The notes beneath the pieces were generated by a model. It was not told the origin of the DNA, did not search any database, and saw nothing but the letters and a program-made list of their open reading frames with translations. Positions 24,778-32,264 of a DNA stretch of 64,000 bases are shown here, in pieces. The stretch covers positions 1 to 64,000 of the forward strand of contig JBGAUE010000017.1 of assembly GCA_044228795.1 (NCBI GenBank). The letters are read 5' to 3'. This stretch comes from M0108 sp044228795 (lineage in GTDB: Bacteria; Pseudomonadota; Gammaproteobacteria; Chromatiales; Chromatiaceae). How positions within the stretch are numbered: position 1 is the stretch's first letter; each line of letters opens with the position of its first letter. The position numbers were made by a program, and so were the translations under genes.

Positions 24778-25167
24778 TCAATGCAGACGCATTGGCGTGG
24801 AAAGGGAAAAGGGTTCGATAGGGGCGGCAAAGCGGGTGCCATCGTCGGAGATCATGCCGTAGCTGCCGTGCATCGTCCCCACGGGGGTCTCCAAAAGGGC
24901 CCCGCTGGTGTAACGGAAGGTTTCCCCGGGTTCCAGATGAGGCTGCTCTCCGACGACCCCATCACCCCGGACCTCTTGCACCCTGCCGTTGGCATCGGTG
25001 ATAACCCAATGGCGGTCAAGGAGGCGAGCTGCCGTTAGGCCGATATTCTGGAGGGTGATGGTGTAGGCAAAGGCGTAACGGTCCTTTTCCGGTTGGGATT
25101 GCTCCAGGATATAGAAACTCTGGGCCCGGACGGATATTTGGTAACGTGGGTCTTGATCGGAAGGCAT
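24778..25167 (-). CDS. apaG: ApaG protein (Co2+/Mg2+ efflux-associated, beta-sandwich domain)
   Basis: 129 aa. The ApaG/DUF525 fold is clear from YAFAYTITLQNIG, RHWVITDANGRVQEVRGDGV and GEQPHLEPGETFRYTSG, and from the GXMHGSYGM segment near the end. The ATG at 25167 gives the family N-terminus PRYQISVRAQSFYI. The frame is open further upstream but that part has no family match. The exact function of ApaG remains unclear. The 256 bases between this start and 25424 show no further gene. Confidence 0.93.
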   Translation of the reverse strand: MPSDQDPRYQISVRAQSFYILEQSQPEKDRYAFAYTITLQNIGLTAARLLDRHWVITDANGRVQEVRGDGVVGEQPHLEPGETFRYTSGALLETPVGTMHGSYGMISDDGTRFAAPIEPFSLSTPMRLH

Positions 25168-25423
25168 GGCTAGGAACCCCAGGAAACATGGCTGCAGAAT
25201 AAGGGGCTGATCCAGGAAATACAATGGCCGGCGAGGCCTGGTTTCTGATCTGGAGTCTGGCGTGGGATCCTTTAGGACCAAGGGAAAATGCGTGGGGCGC
25301 GAGGGCGAGAAATGGGGGATAATTATTCCTTCACTGGTTCGGCCCTCATGTCTGCACGTTAGCGTCATCGGGAGTCAACCCCTTGTTTCATTTCTTCCCA
25401 CCTCTGGTTGTTACCCCCGCCCG

Positions 25424-25591
25424 ATGAGCCTTACCCCTCGCCGTCGCAAGCGCGACCCCTTGAACATGCTGATTTTGGCCGTCGTGATCGGAATGGCCGT
25501 TACCCTCTTCTACCAGGTCCAGGTCTATTATGGCGCGGATCGCATTCCCTTCGCCCGGCAGGCGCCGGTTGATCGTGTGTTTGGGGGCTAG
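25424..25591 (+). CDS. Small single-TM protein, unknown
   Basis: A 55-residue frame from ATG 25424: a basic N-terminus (TPRRRKRDPLN), one TM helix at about 15-34 (MLILAVVIGMAVTLFYQVQV) and a short tail. It lies 37 bases before the oxidoreductase gene in the same direction. There is no clear ribosome site and no recognised family. The positive-inside signature favours coding, but confidence is modest. Confidence 0.4.
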   Translation: MSLTPRRRKRDPLNMLILAVVIGMAVTLFYQVQVYYGADRIPFARQAPVDRVFGG

Positions 25592-25628
25592 GAATCGCGC
25601 ATGAACATTTCCTCCAGAGGCACAAGGC

Positions 25629-26564
25629 ATGGCTGACAAAATCCGCGTCGCCGTTATTGGTGTCGGTTATTTGGGGCGATTTCACGCCTTGATCTACTCA
25701 CGCCTGCCCGGCGTGGAGTTGGTCGGCGTCCTTGATACGGATCTGGATCGAGCGAGGCAAGTCGCCCAGGAAACGGGTTGCGCTGCCTTCGACAGCCTGG
25801 ATGGCATCGCCGACCGGGTCGATGCTGTCTCTGTCGTGGTACCAACGACCGCCCATCTGGCCGTGGCCGAGCCTCTACTGGGGCGCGGCATCCATATGTT
25901 GCTGGAAAAACCCATCGCGGCGACTCGAGAAGAGGGCAGGCGCATTGTCGATCTGGCTGATCGAGGAGGGGCCATTCTCCAGATCGGCCACCTGGAGCGC
26001 TTCAATGCCGGCGTCATGGCCCTGGCGGAGCACATCGAGCATCCCCGTTTCGTCGAGACCCAGCGCATGGGGGAGTTTCTCGAGCGGGCCACGGATGTGG
26101 ACGTGGTCTCGGATCTCATGATCCACGACATCGATATCATCCTGTCGCTCGTGGATTCGGAGTTGAAGTACGTGTCCGCCGTAGGCACGCCCGTTCTGAC
26201 GAATCGCGTGGATATCGCCAACGCTCGCCTGGAGTTCGCCAATGGGGCCGTCGCCAACGTGGTGGCGAGTCGGGTCTCGGATCGCAAGACCCGGCGCATC
26301 CGAGTCTTTCAGGATCGCAAATATTTATCTCTCGACTTTATCGAACAGACCATCGATATCGCCTATCCCCATTTGGTACCCGGAGCGACGCGGCCCGAGA
26401 TCGTCCGCGAGCGAATCAAGGTCGAGCCGGTCAAACCCCTGGATCGCGAAATCGAGGACTTCGTCGCCTGTGTTCGCGAGCATCGCCGGCCCCTGGTGGA
26501 TGGACGCGTGGGCCTCGAGGCCTTGGATGTAGCCCTCAAGGTCAGGGATTGCATGGGCTATTAA
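25629..26564 (+). CDS. Gfo/Idh/MocA family oxidoreductase
   Basis: 311 aa NAD(P)-dependent sugar-type dehydrogenase. The Rossmann fold starts VAVIGVGYLGRFHALIYSRL, with the dinucleotide acidic residue in VGVLDTDLDR, the EKPIA motif (LLEKPIAAT) and the C-terminal catalytic-type segment DLMIHDIDIILSL. Substrate is not known. Related proteins sit near lipid A genes in many gammaproteobacteria, but none are here. ATG 25629 follows CCAGAGGCACAAGGC. It converges on the lipoprotein gene 6 bases away. Confidence 0.85.
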   Translation: MADKIRVAVIGVGYLGRFHALIYSRLPGVELVGVLDTDLDRARQVAQETGCAAFDSLDGIADRVDAVSVVVPTTAHLAVAEPLLGRGIHMLLEKPIAATREEGRRIVDLADRGGAILQIGHLERFNAGVMALAEHIEHPRFVETQRMGEFLERATDVDVVSDLMIHDIDIILSLVDSELKYVSAVGTPVLTNRVDIANARLEFANGAVANVVASRVSDRKTRRIRVFQDRKYLSLDFIEQTIDIAYPHLVPGATRPEIVRERIKVEPVKPLDREIEDFVACVREHRRPLVDGRVGLEALDVALKVRDCMGY

Positions 26565-26570
26565 GTCGGG

Positions 26571-26819
26571 CTATTCCTTCGAGCATAGGTAGAGAATCTC
26601 GATATTATCCTCGCGGGCCTGACGCTTGGTAACTTTGAGTGAATTTTGTCCCATGGATTTGCAATGGGCATTCGCCGCCCTGGCCGCCTCTATATAGTTA
26701 TTGGCTATGATTTGCCAATGGTCGGAGTCGACTCGAGTGGGGCCACTACTGCTTGCGCAGGCACTCAACACCAGGGTTATGGCCAGACTCGCGAACAGGG
26801 CATTTCGTGGGATTTTCAT
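26571..26819 (-). CDS. Small lipoprotein A of a three-gene set
   Basis: 82 aa from ATG 26819. A lipoprotein signal MKIPRNALFASLAITLVLSA ends at the lipobox LSAC. The mature part has the pattern EAARAANAHCK, then a Cys near the end (LYLCSKE). The same layout (Ala-rich helix, EC/HC, K, 27-30 residues, terminal Cys) recurs in the next two reverse-strand genes. An open extension upstream to 26885 is ignored because it lacks the signal start. No known family. Confidence 0.65.
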   Translation of the reverse strand: MKIPRNALFASLAITLVLSACASSSGPTRVDSDHWQIIANNYIEAARAANAHCKSMGQNSLKVTKRQAREDNIEILYLCSKE

Positions 26820-26935
26820 GATATCACCGGGTATTAGCGCTTGAGGTAGGGATTGCGATTTAACGTTAGTGCGTAACACCGGCACGCCAATAGTAGCAGC
26901 ATGCCTTCTCCAGCACGTCCATGTGACGATTTAAG

Positions 26936-27178
26936 TCATGGAGTTACGCACTCAAAGAGGTAATTGGCTGATAGGTTAGTTTTATCGGCTTCCTGCATTA
27001 AGTAGCTGGTTTTATCGTATTTAGCACATTCCCTGTCAGCGATGGCCCGTGCCTCTTCGGGACGTTTTAGACTGGCATCAACGACCACATTCTGACCATC
27101 CGACAGAAGAACTTCCGGGGCACAGCCCATCAAGAAAAATGGCAGTACCAGCACCAGCGGTTTAATGAGTTTTTTCAT
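26936..27178 (-). CDS. Small lipoprotein B of a three-gene set
   Basis: 80 aa from ATG 27178, signal peptide MKKLIKPLVLVLPFFLMGC with the lipobox Cys at 19. The mature part reads NVVVDASLKRPEEARAIADR then ECAKYDKTSYL and ends with LFECVTP. The two Cys, spaced like those of its neighbours, could form a disulfide. Its ATG overlaps the stop of lipoprotein C (ATGA), so B and C are coupled. No known family. Confidence 0.7.
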   Translation of the reverse strand: MKKLIKPLVLVLPFFLMGCAPEVLLSDGQNVVVDASLKRPEEARAIADRECAKYDKTSYLMQEADKTNLSANYLFECVTP

Positions 27179-27459
27179 TTTGTTGTTCCGGCAGGATGCT
27201 CCGTCTCGGCAGGTTTCTCCGCGGGTGCTATGCAAAAAAAGTAGGCTGCGGCCCAGGGGTTACTCGCGTCCGATTTACGCACCAACCTGGCGGTCTTATT
27301 GGATTTAGCGCACTCCTGCTCCGCCAGTGCTTGTGCCGCTTCTGCGGATACGGAAGGCGGGGCATAAACAACGACGTTATCCGTTGAGGAACTGATGATT
27401 TCCGGTACGGCAGCACAGCCCACAAGTAGGGCCGCCAATGCTGGCATGATAAATTTCAT
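27175..27459 (-). CDS. Small lipoprotein C of a three-gene set
   Basis: 94 aa. Signal MKFIMPALAALLVGC with the lipobox Cys at 15; mature part VVVYAPPSVSAEAAQALAEQ, then ECAKSNKTARLV and YFFCIAPAEK. It shares NVVV, the Ala/Glu helix, ECAK.xKT and the late aromatic-x-Cys with lipoprotein B and is clearly its paralogue. It carries an additional Glu/Pro tail. GGAGAG lies 8 bases upstream of the ATG. It is the first gene of the set; 473 bases without a gene separate it from tRNA-Arg. Confidence 0.7.
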   Translation of the reverse strand: MKFIMPALAALLVGCAAVPEIISSSTDNVVVYAPPSVSAEAAQALAEQECAKSNKTARLVRKSDASNPWAAAYFFCIAPAEKPAETEHPAGTTK

Positions 27460-27730
27460 GAAAGCTCTCCTATTATTTCAGCGGGGTGGAAAGGTGGGGC
27501 GCTTGAGTAATGAAGTTGGCAACAAGGCATCCTTAATTAACGAGCCGTCGTTCCAGGGGGGTGTGCCCGCGGGTAGGGGAGGTCAGGGACTTCCCTCCCG
27601 GTCTTCCATAATTTTGGGCGTCGGCGGACGGCAGTGATGGTGCGGCGCCATGTCCACCTTTCACCAGAGTACTTGTCGGCGCACGCATCTCGTATCGAGA
27701 CCCCGCCCCGCACATTTTACGGCACACCTG

Positions 27731-27757
27731 AAAAAGAAAAAGCCACATATAGCGGCT
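27731..27757 (-). terminator. Degenerate second copy of the tRNA-Arg terminator
   Basis: Reverse-strand hairpin AGCCGCTATATGTGGCT followed by TTTTTCTTTTT. The stem has one mismatched position compared with the intact copy at 27891-27917. It may still serve as a back-up terminator. Confidence 0.45.
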
Positions 27758-27890
27758 AATTGACAGATACGCGACCTGGCGCCAGAGCACTTGTCGGCGC
27801 ACGATGACCGGATCGCCACCAAGCCGCAAGTGGTGGCGGACCTGTCAGGTAATATAGGGGAAAACGTATGCACACTTTCCGGCACACCGG

Positions 27891-27917
27891 AAAAAGAAAA
27901 AGCCGCATAATGCGGCT
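27891..27917 (-). terminator. Rho-independent terminator of tRNA-Arg
   Basis: On the reverse strand AGCCGCATTATGCGGCT forms a strong stem with a 5-base loop, followed by TTTTTCTTTTT. It begins 15 bases after the tRNA 3' end. Confidence 0.8.
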
Positions 27918-27932
27918 AAGTACTTGATTAAT

Positions 27933-28009
27933 TGGCGCGCCCGGAGAGATTCGAACTCCCGACCCCCTGGTTCGTAGCCAGATACTCTATCCAACTGAGC
28001 TACGGGCGC
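27933..28009 (-). tRNA. tRNA-Arg (anticodon ACG)
   Basis: 77 bases including an encoded CCA. The acceptor stem is GCGCCCG with CGGGCGC and discriminator G. The D arm contains AGCTCAGTTGGATAGAG, the anticodon stem-loop is CTGG-CTACGAA-CCAG giving ACG, and the T arm contains GTTCGAATC. ACG reads the abundant CGN codons after A34-to-inosine editing. A strong promoter lies at 28025-28053 and a terminator at 27891-27917, so it is a single-gene unit. Confidence 0.95.
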
Positions 28010-28024
28010 TTATTCAAGCTGCAC

Positions 28025-28053
28025 ATTATCCCGAAGGGGCTGAAGGTCGTCAA
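28025..28053 (-). promoter_or_regulatory. Sigma-70 promoter of tRNA-Arg
   Basis: On the reverse strand TTGACG (28053-28048) and GATAAT (28030-28025) are separated by exactly 17 bases, a near-consensus sigma-70 promoter. The -10 is 15 bases upstream of the mature tRNA 5' end. Confidence 0.8.
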
Positions 28054-28256
28054 GCGCGGCGTAGGCCAAGGCGAGCGCGGCTAACGGGGCACCCGAACAC
28101 GACCTAAGCGCGGTTGTTGTCGTTTCAGCCAGCCTTGTGGCGCTGCCTGGCGAGAACCAGGGACAAGGGTTCCGGCGCGAGGCGGTTGATGCAGGGGTGG
28201 CGCAGCGAGGTCATGATCGCCGGGGTCTTGCGGTTTGGGAGTCGCCCCAAGCCAGA

Positions 28257-28706
28257 ATGGACCCTGATCTTCCGCTTCGCTACCATGGCGTCATCGTGGA
28301 CAGACCCTCTGGTACTAGCGTGCAGTTACCTCTTACACCTTCCGAACATACCGTTGTGATCCTAGGGGCCAGCCCTAAGCCGGCGCGCTATGCCTATCAG
28401 GCCTTGCGGCTGTTGGATGACATGGGCTACCGGGTAATGCCGGTCCATCCTAATTTCGATCAGATCGACGGCATTCCGGTGGTTTCGCACCTCGGTGCTA
28501 TCCAGGATCCGGTTCATACCTTGACGCTTTATGTCGGGCCTGAGCGCAGCCGGAGCCTGATCGCGGACATGGTCGCTCTGGCCCCCGGTCGGGTAATCCT
28601 CAACCCCGGTACGGAATCGCCAGAGCTGGAAGAGGCCCTGATTCTGGCAGGTATACCCAGCGAACGGGCCTGCACCTTGGTCTTGCTGCGTACGGGCCAG
28701 TTTTAG
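28257..28706 (+). CDS. CoA-binding domain protein (YccU-like)
   Basis: About 149 aa. The Rossmann-type CoA-binding domain is clear from TVVILGASPKPARYAYQALR, MPVHPNFDQIDGIPVV and RVILNPGTESPELE. Proteins of this kind are widespread and lack an assigned reaction. The start is uncertain: the domain needs only the part after about 28325, ATG 28257 is chosen, GTG 28320 is an alternative, and the frame stays open to 28137. It precedes mazG by 9 bases. Confidence 0.8.
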   Translation: MDPDLPLRYHGVIVDRPSGTSVQLPLTPSEHTVVILGASPKPARYAYQALRLLDDMGYRVMPVHPNFDQIDGIPVVSHLGAIQDPVHTLTLYVGPERSRSLIADMVALAPGRVILNPGTESPELEEALILAGIPSERACTLVLLRTGQF

Positions 28707-28715
28707 GCTAGGGCG

Positions 28716-29519
28716 GTGGCCGAGCGCGAAACCTATGGTCTGGATGACCTGCTGGGCATCCTGGCACGGTTGCGTGATCCCAAGGGGGGCTGTCCTTGGG
28801 ATCGACAGCAGGATTTTCGTAGCCTGCTGCCCTATGTCCTGGAGGAGGCCTACGAGGTTGCGGAGGCTATTGACCAGGGGGATATGGTTGCCCTGCGTGA
28901 TGAGTTGGGTGATCTCTTATTTCAGATCGCCTTCCAATCGCGCTTGGGACAAGAGAGCGGCCATTTCGATTTCCCGCAGGTAGTGGATGCCATCTGCGCC
29001 AAGATGATCCGGCGCCATCCTCATGTCTTTGCCGAGCTGGATCTCGTGGATGCGGCGGCGGTGACTGCTCATTGGGATAGCATCAAGGCGGGCGAACGGG
29101 CACAAAAACCAGCTGAGACCCCGCTGGGTTTGCTCGATGGCGTGGCCCAGGCCTTACCGGCCCTGGTGCGGGCGGAAAAGCTGCAGCGTCGCGCGTCGCG
29201 GGTTGGCTTTGACTGGGATCGGGCCACGGAGGTGCTCGATAAGGTGAGGGAAGAGGTGGAGGAGTGCGCCGAGACCCTGGTCGAGGGTGCCAGCCCTCAG
29301 GCCCGTGTCCATGAGGTGGGTGATCTGCTCTTCGTCGCCGTCAACCTGGCCCGCCATCTGGGCGTGGATGCCGAGCAGGCGTTGCGGGCCGCTAATCACC
29401 GTTTCGAAAGGCGATTTCGCTCTATTGAGCAGGCCCTGCGCACCCAAGGCCGCGCGCCAGGTATTGAGGTCAGGGCGGAGATGGAGCGTCTTTGGGCGGC
29501 AGCCAAGGCGGAGGGATAG
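28716..29519 (+). CDS. mazG: Nucleoside triphosphate pyrophosphohydrolase MazG
   Basis: 267 aa, two tandem MazG domains. The first has GGCPWDRQQDFRSLLPYVLE followed by EAYEVAEAI and ELGDLLFQ (metal-binding EExxE-type helices); the second has EEVEECAETL and EVGDLLFVAVNLARHLG. It hydrolyses NTPs, including aberrant ones, to NMP and PPi, and in E. coli lowers ppGpp by acting on nucleotides. Start is GTG 28716, 9 bases after the CoA-binding gene. Confidence 0.93.
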   Translation: MAERETYGLDDLLGILARLRDPKGGCPWDRQQDFRSLLPYVLEEAYEVAEAIDQGDMVALRDELGDLLFQIAFQSRLGQESGHFDFPQVVDAICAKMIRRHPHVFAELDLVDAAAVTAHWDSIKAGERAQKPAETPLGLLDGVAQALPALVRAEKLQRRASRVGFDWDRATEVLDKVREEVEECAETLVEGASPQARVHEVGDLLFVAVNLARHLGVDAEQALRAANHRFERRFRSIEQALRTQGRAPGIEVRAEMERLWAAAKAEG

Positions 29520-29621
29520 GGATACCCTTGGGGCTTCTGGAGCCAGTCCATTGATAGCTATCTCAATGCCAGCAGTGGCTTAGACCGGTTTCATCATTTC
29601 TATCCGTATGATCATTTCCTC

Positions 29622-30476
29622 ATGAGCTACCTGGACCACATTCGCGCCTGCAACCGCTGGAACCCCAGCCAATTCGTCCCATTTCGGGTCGATGGTGAAC
29701 AGGTCGGTCTGATAAGACGTGACTTTGTTTCCCATCTGCAGGATTGGCCAGAGATCCTGAGTGTCGGGGAGGATGGCGTCGTTTGGGTACTGGCTGCCAG
29801 GGATCTGGAGGAGCGCTCCCGGGTACTGCACGAGCTCCTCGAGGACCTTCATACCCGGGGTGTCATCGGTCATATTCATGGAGAACGCTACCCGGTGTCC
29901 GCCAAGGACCGGCTCCAGCCGCGCCTGCTGATCGATCGTTCCGCCGCACCCTATTTTGGGGTAAGGGCTTATGGTCAACACCTCAACGGCTTTGTACGTT
30001 CCCAGGATGGCATCAAGCTCTGGGTCGCGCGCCGCGCCGCCGATCGACGCGTCTATCCTGATCATCTGGATAATCTCGCCGCGGGTGGTCTGCCCTGGGG
30101 CCTGGGTCTGACCGAGAATATTCGCAAGGAATGCCAGGAAGAGGCGGGGATGCCCGAGTCCCTCTCGTCTCGGGCGGTGGCGGTTGGGGCCGTGACCTAC
30201 TGCGTGGAGGGTCCACATGGCCTCAAGCCGGATGTCATGTATTGCTATGACCTGGAGTTGCCGGGGGATTTCCGTCCAGTCAACACCGATGGCGAGGTGG
30301 CGGGGTTCGAACTGCAGCCCATCGAAGAGGTGATGACCAGGGTCCGGGACACCGACGACTTCAAGATCAACTGCAATCTGGTCATCATCGACTTCCTGAT
30401 CCGGCATGGCTACATAAGCCCTGACGAACCGGATTACCTGGATCTGATTCAGGGGCTGAGGTCGCCCTTGCCCTGA
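29622..30476 (+). CDS. Nudix hydrolase with N-terminal DUF4743 domain
   Basis: 284 aa. The N-terminal DUF4743 part begins YLDHIRACNRWNPSQFVPF. The Nudix box follows at about 154-176 (GGLPWGLGLTENIRKECQEE then AG), preceded by the segment GIKLWVARRA. This architecture is shared with proteins described as thiamine-pyrophosphokinase-related Nudix hydrolases, which act on oxidised thiamine diphosphates in yeast and plants. The substrate here is inferred by family only. It stands alone between mazG and ispG. Confidence 0.88.
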   Translation: MSYLDHIRACNRWNPSQFVPFRVDGEQVGLIRRDFVSHLQDWPEILSVGEDGVVWVLAARDLEERSRVLHELLEDLHTRGVIGHIHGERYPVSAKDRLQPRLLIDRSAAPYFGVRAYGQHLNGFVRSQDGIKLWVARRAADRRVYPDHLDNLAAGGLPWGLGLTENIRKECQEEAGMPESLSSRAVAVGAVTYCVEGPHGLKPDVMYCYDLELPGDFRPVNTDGEVAGFELQPIEEVMTRVRDTDDFKINCNLVIIDFLIRHGYISPDEPDYLDLIQGLRSPLP

Positions 30477-30537
30477 GCGCAAGGCCAATCTCCAGCCGGG
30501 CTTCAAGAAACAAACCCAAGCTACTGCCAGATCATAT

Positions 30538-31752
30538 ATGTTCCCTCCTCGCCATCCCACTACCGCCGTCCGGGTCGGTCCTATCCAGATCGGGGGCGGC
30601 GCGCCCCTGGTGGTCCAGTCCATGACCAATACGGATACAGCGGATATCGCCGCTACTGTCAGCCAGGTCGCGGAATTGGCCCGGGCTGGTTCGGAACTGG
30701 TGCGCCTCACGGTCAATAACGAAGAGGCTGCCCGCGCCGTCCCGGTCATTCGCGAGGCCTTGGATGCCGAAGGGCTGGAGGTCCCGTTAATTGGGGATTT
30801 CCACTTTAATGGCCACCGACTGCTCAGCGACTACCCTGACTGTGCTCAGGCTTTGGCCAAGTACCGCATCAACCCGGGCAATGTAGGGCGCGGCGAGAAG
30901 CGCGATAGCCAGTTTGCCACCCTGATCGAGCTCGCCATTCGCTATGACCGGCCGGTGCGCATCGGCGTCAATTGGGGCAGCCTTGATCCGGAATTGGTGG
31001 CACGCCTCATGGACGCCAATGCCCGTTTGGCCCAGCCGCGGACGGTGCGGGAAGTGACTTACGAGGCTATGGTCACCTCCGCCTTGGAGAGTGCCCGTCA
31101 GGCCGAGGACATCGGACTGGGGCGCGACCGCATCATCCTCTCCTGCAAGATGAGCGGGGTCCAGGATCTGATTACCGTCTATCGCCGTCTGGCCGCGGGT
31201 GGCGATTATGCCCTGCATCTGGGCCTGACCGAGGCGGGAATGGGCGCCAAGGGCATCGTGGCCTCGACCGCCGCGCTGGCCGTGCTCCTCCAGGAGGGGA
31301 TTGGGGACACGATTCGCGTCTCTCTGACCCCCGAGCCTGGCGCGCCGCGCAGCCGCGAGGTCGAGGTGGCCCAAGAGATCCTTCAGGCCCTGGAACTGCG
31401 GGCCTTCGCGCCCCAGGTCACGGCCTGCCCCGGGTGTGGACGTACCACCAGCACGGCCTTTCAACAACTGGCCATGGATATCCAAGATCATTTGCGGCAA
31501 CGCCTGCCCCAATGGCGCCGAGACTACCCCGGCGTGGTGTCCATGCGGGTGGCCGTCATGGGCTGCGTTGTCAACGGTCCGGGTGAAAGCAAGCACGCCA
31601 ACATCGGCATCAGCCTCCCTGGCAATGGCGAGCGACCCGCCGCCCCCGTCTATATCGATGGCGAGAAGATAGCCACGTTGAAGGGAGAGGGCATTGCCTG
31701 GGATTTCATTCGCATGGTGGATCAATATGTGACGGAACATTACGCCACATAA
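30538..31752 (+). CDS. ispG: 4-hydroxy-3-methylbut-2-en-1-yl diphosphate synthase (flavodoxin type)
   Basis: 404 aa Fe-S enzyme of the MEP isoprenoid pathway. N-terminal VRVGPIQIGGGAPLVVQSMT; [4Fe-4S] Cys in TACPGCGRT and the distal VMGCVVNGPGESKHANIG. The C-terminal part reads YIDGEKIATLKGEGI. It is longer than E. coli IspG mainly through an insertion in the middle, common in this group. Isoprenoids are needed here for quinones, heme O/A farnesylation and, if present, carotenoids. Confidence 0.95.
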   Translation: MFPPRHPTTAVRVGPIQIGGGAPLVVQSMTNTDTADIAATVSQVAELARAGSELVRLTVNNEEAARAVPVIREALDAEGLEVPLIGDFHFNGHRLLSDYPDCAQALAKYRINPGNVGRGEKRDSQFATLIELAIRYDRPVRIGVNWGSLDPELVARLMDANARLAQPRTVREVTYEAMVTSALESARQAEDIGLGRDRIILSCKMSGVQDLITVYRRLAAGGDYALHLGLTEAGMGAKGIVASTAALAVLLQEGIGDTIRVSLTPEPGAPRSREVEVAQEILQALELRAFAPQVTACPGCGRTTSTAFQQLAMDIQDHLRQRLPQWRRDYPGVVSMRVAVMGCVVNGPGESKHANIGISLPGNGERPAAPVYIDGEKIATLKGEGIAWDFIRMVDQYVTEHYAT

Positions 31753-31792
31753 CTGAGATGGGCTGAAGCCGGGGTCCCGCCATAACCCCCCC

Positions 31793-32242
31793 CTAGGCCG
31801 GCATTATCGACACCACCCGGTGATGAAACCGGGGGGAATCCGGTTCGACCGTCAGGCCATCGGCATCGGCGTACTGGGTAATGCCGATAATGAAGGGCGG
31901 CATCTGGGCGACACTGACCCGGCATTGGGTGCCGGCTGGATCTATGACCGGATGGCGAAGAGCCTCGGCCATTTGTGCGGCGGCGGGGGCCGGTCCATCG
32001 TGCCGGTAGAGGGCCTCGTTCAGCAGGATGGCGGTGCGCGAATCCACGCGCAGGATGCAGCGTGTATCCGCCCCCGCCAGTTTCCCCATGCCGCTGTAGG
32101 AGCGGGTCTTGCCGGTGGTGGAGCCCCATTGGGGAGCTAGATCGCTGAGAAAGGCGATCAGCCCCTGATCCACGATCAGGGCATTAGCCACGGCAAGCAG
32201 GCAGCGGGCATTCGCTGCCGCCAGGTTTGCTGCGCTTTCCAT
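31793..32242 (-). CDS. Conserved-looking hypothetical protein, unknown
   Basis: 149 aa, soluble, no signal peptide. The N-terminal half is Ala-rich helical (ESAANLAAANARCLLAVANA) and is followed by a segment with GKTRSYSGMGKLAGADT and, later, a hydrophobic strand region MPPFIIGITQYADADG. No family recognised. It is 22 bases downstream of the polyphosphate phosphotransferase gene on the same strand and may be co-transcribed with it. Codon use resembles neighbours. Confidence 0.6.
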   Translation of the reverse strand: MESAANLAAANARCLLAVANALIVDQGLIAFLSDLAPQWGSTTGKTRSYSGMGKLAGADTRCILRVDSRTAILLNEALYRHDGPAPAAAQMAEALRHPVIDPAGTQCRVSVAQMPPFIIGITQYADADGLTVEPDSPRFHHRVVSIMPA

Positions 32243-32264
32243 GGGTTTTCCTTGTCGTTTATGG

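Larger units (their letters stand above)
27664..27919. repeat. Duplicated intergenic unit beside tRNA-Arg
   Basis: Two copies of a composite unit. Part A is CCAGAG(T/C)ACTTGTCGGCG plus CACG at 27664-27685 and 27782-27803 (one difference in 22). Part B is about 40 bases at 27720-27759 and 27880-27919, including an A-rich run and a hairpin, with few differences. The spacer between A and B differs (34 against 76 bases). Part B is a tRNA-Arg terminator on the reverse strand, so the arrangement looks like a duplicated 3' flank of the tRNA. The rest of 27460-27932 holds nothing else recognisable. Confidence 0.6.

Noticed and set aside
25262..25423. Upstream extension of the small TM protein at 25424
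   Set aside because: No hydrophobic or conserved pattern in the added 54 residues; the basic-TM layout starts at 25424.
27460..27932. CRISPR array near tRNA-Arg
   Set aside because: Only two copies of a composite repeat, with unequal spacers and a terminator as part of the unit; no regular repeat-spacer series.
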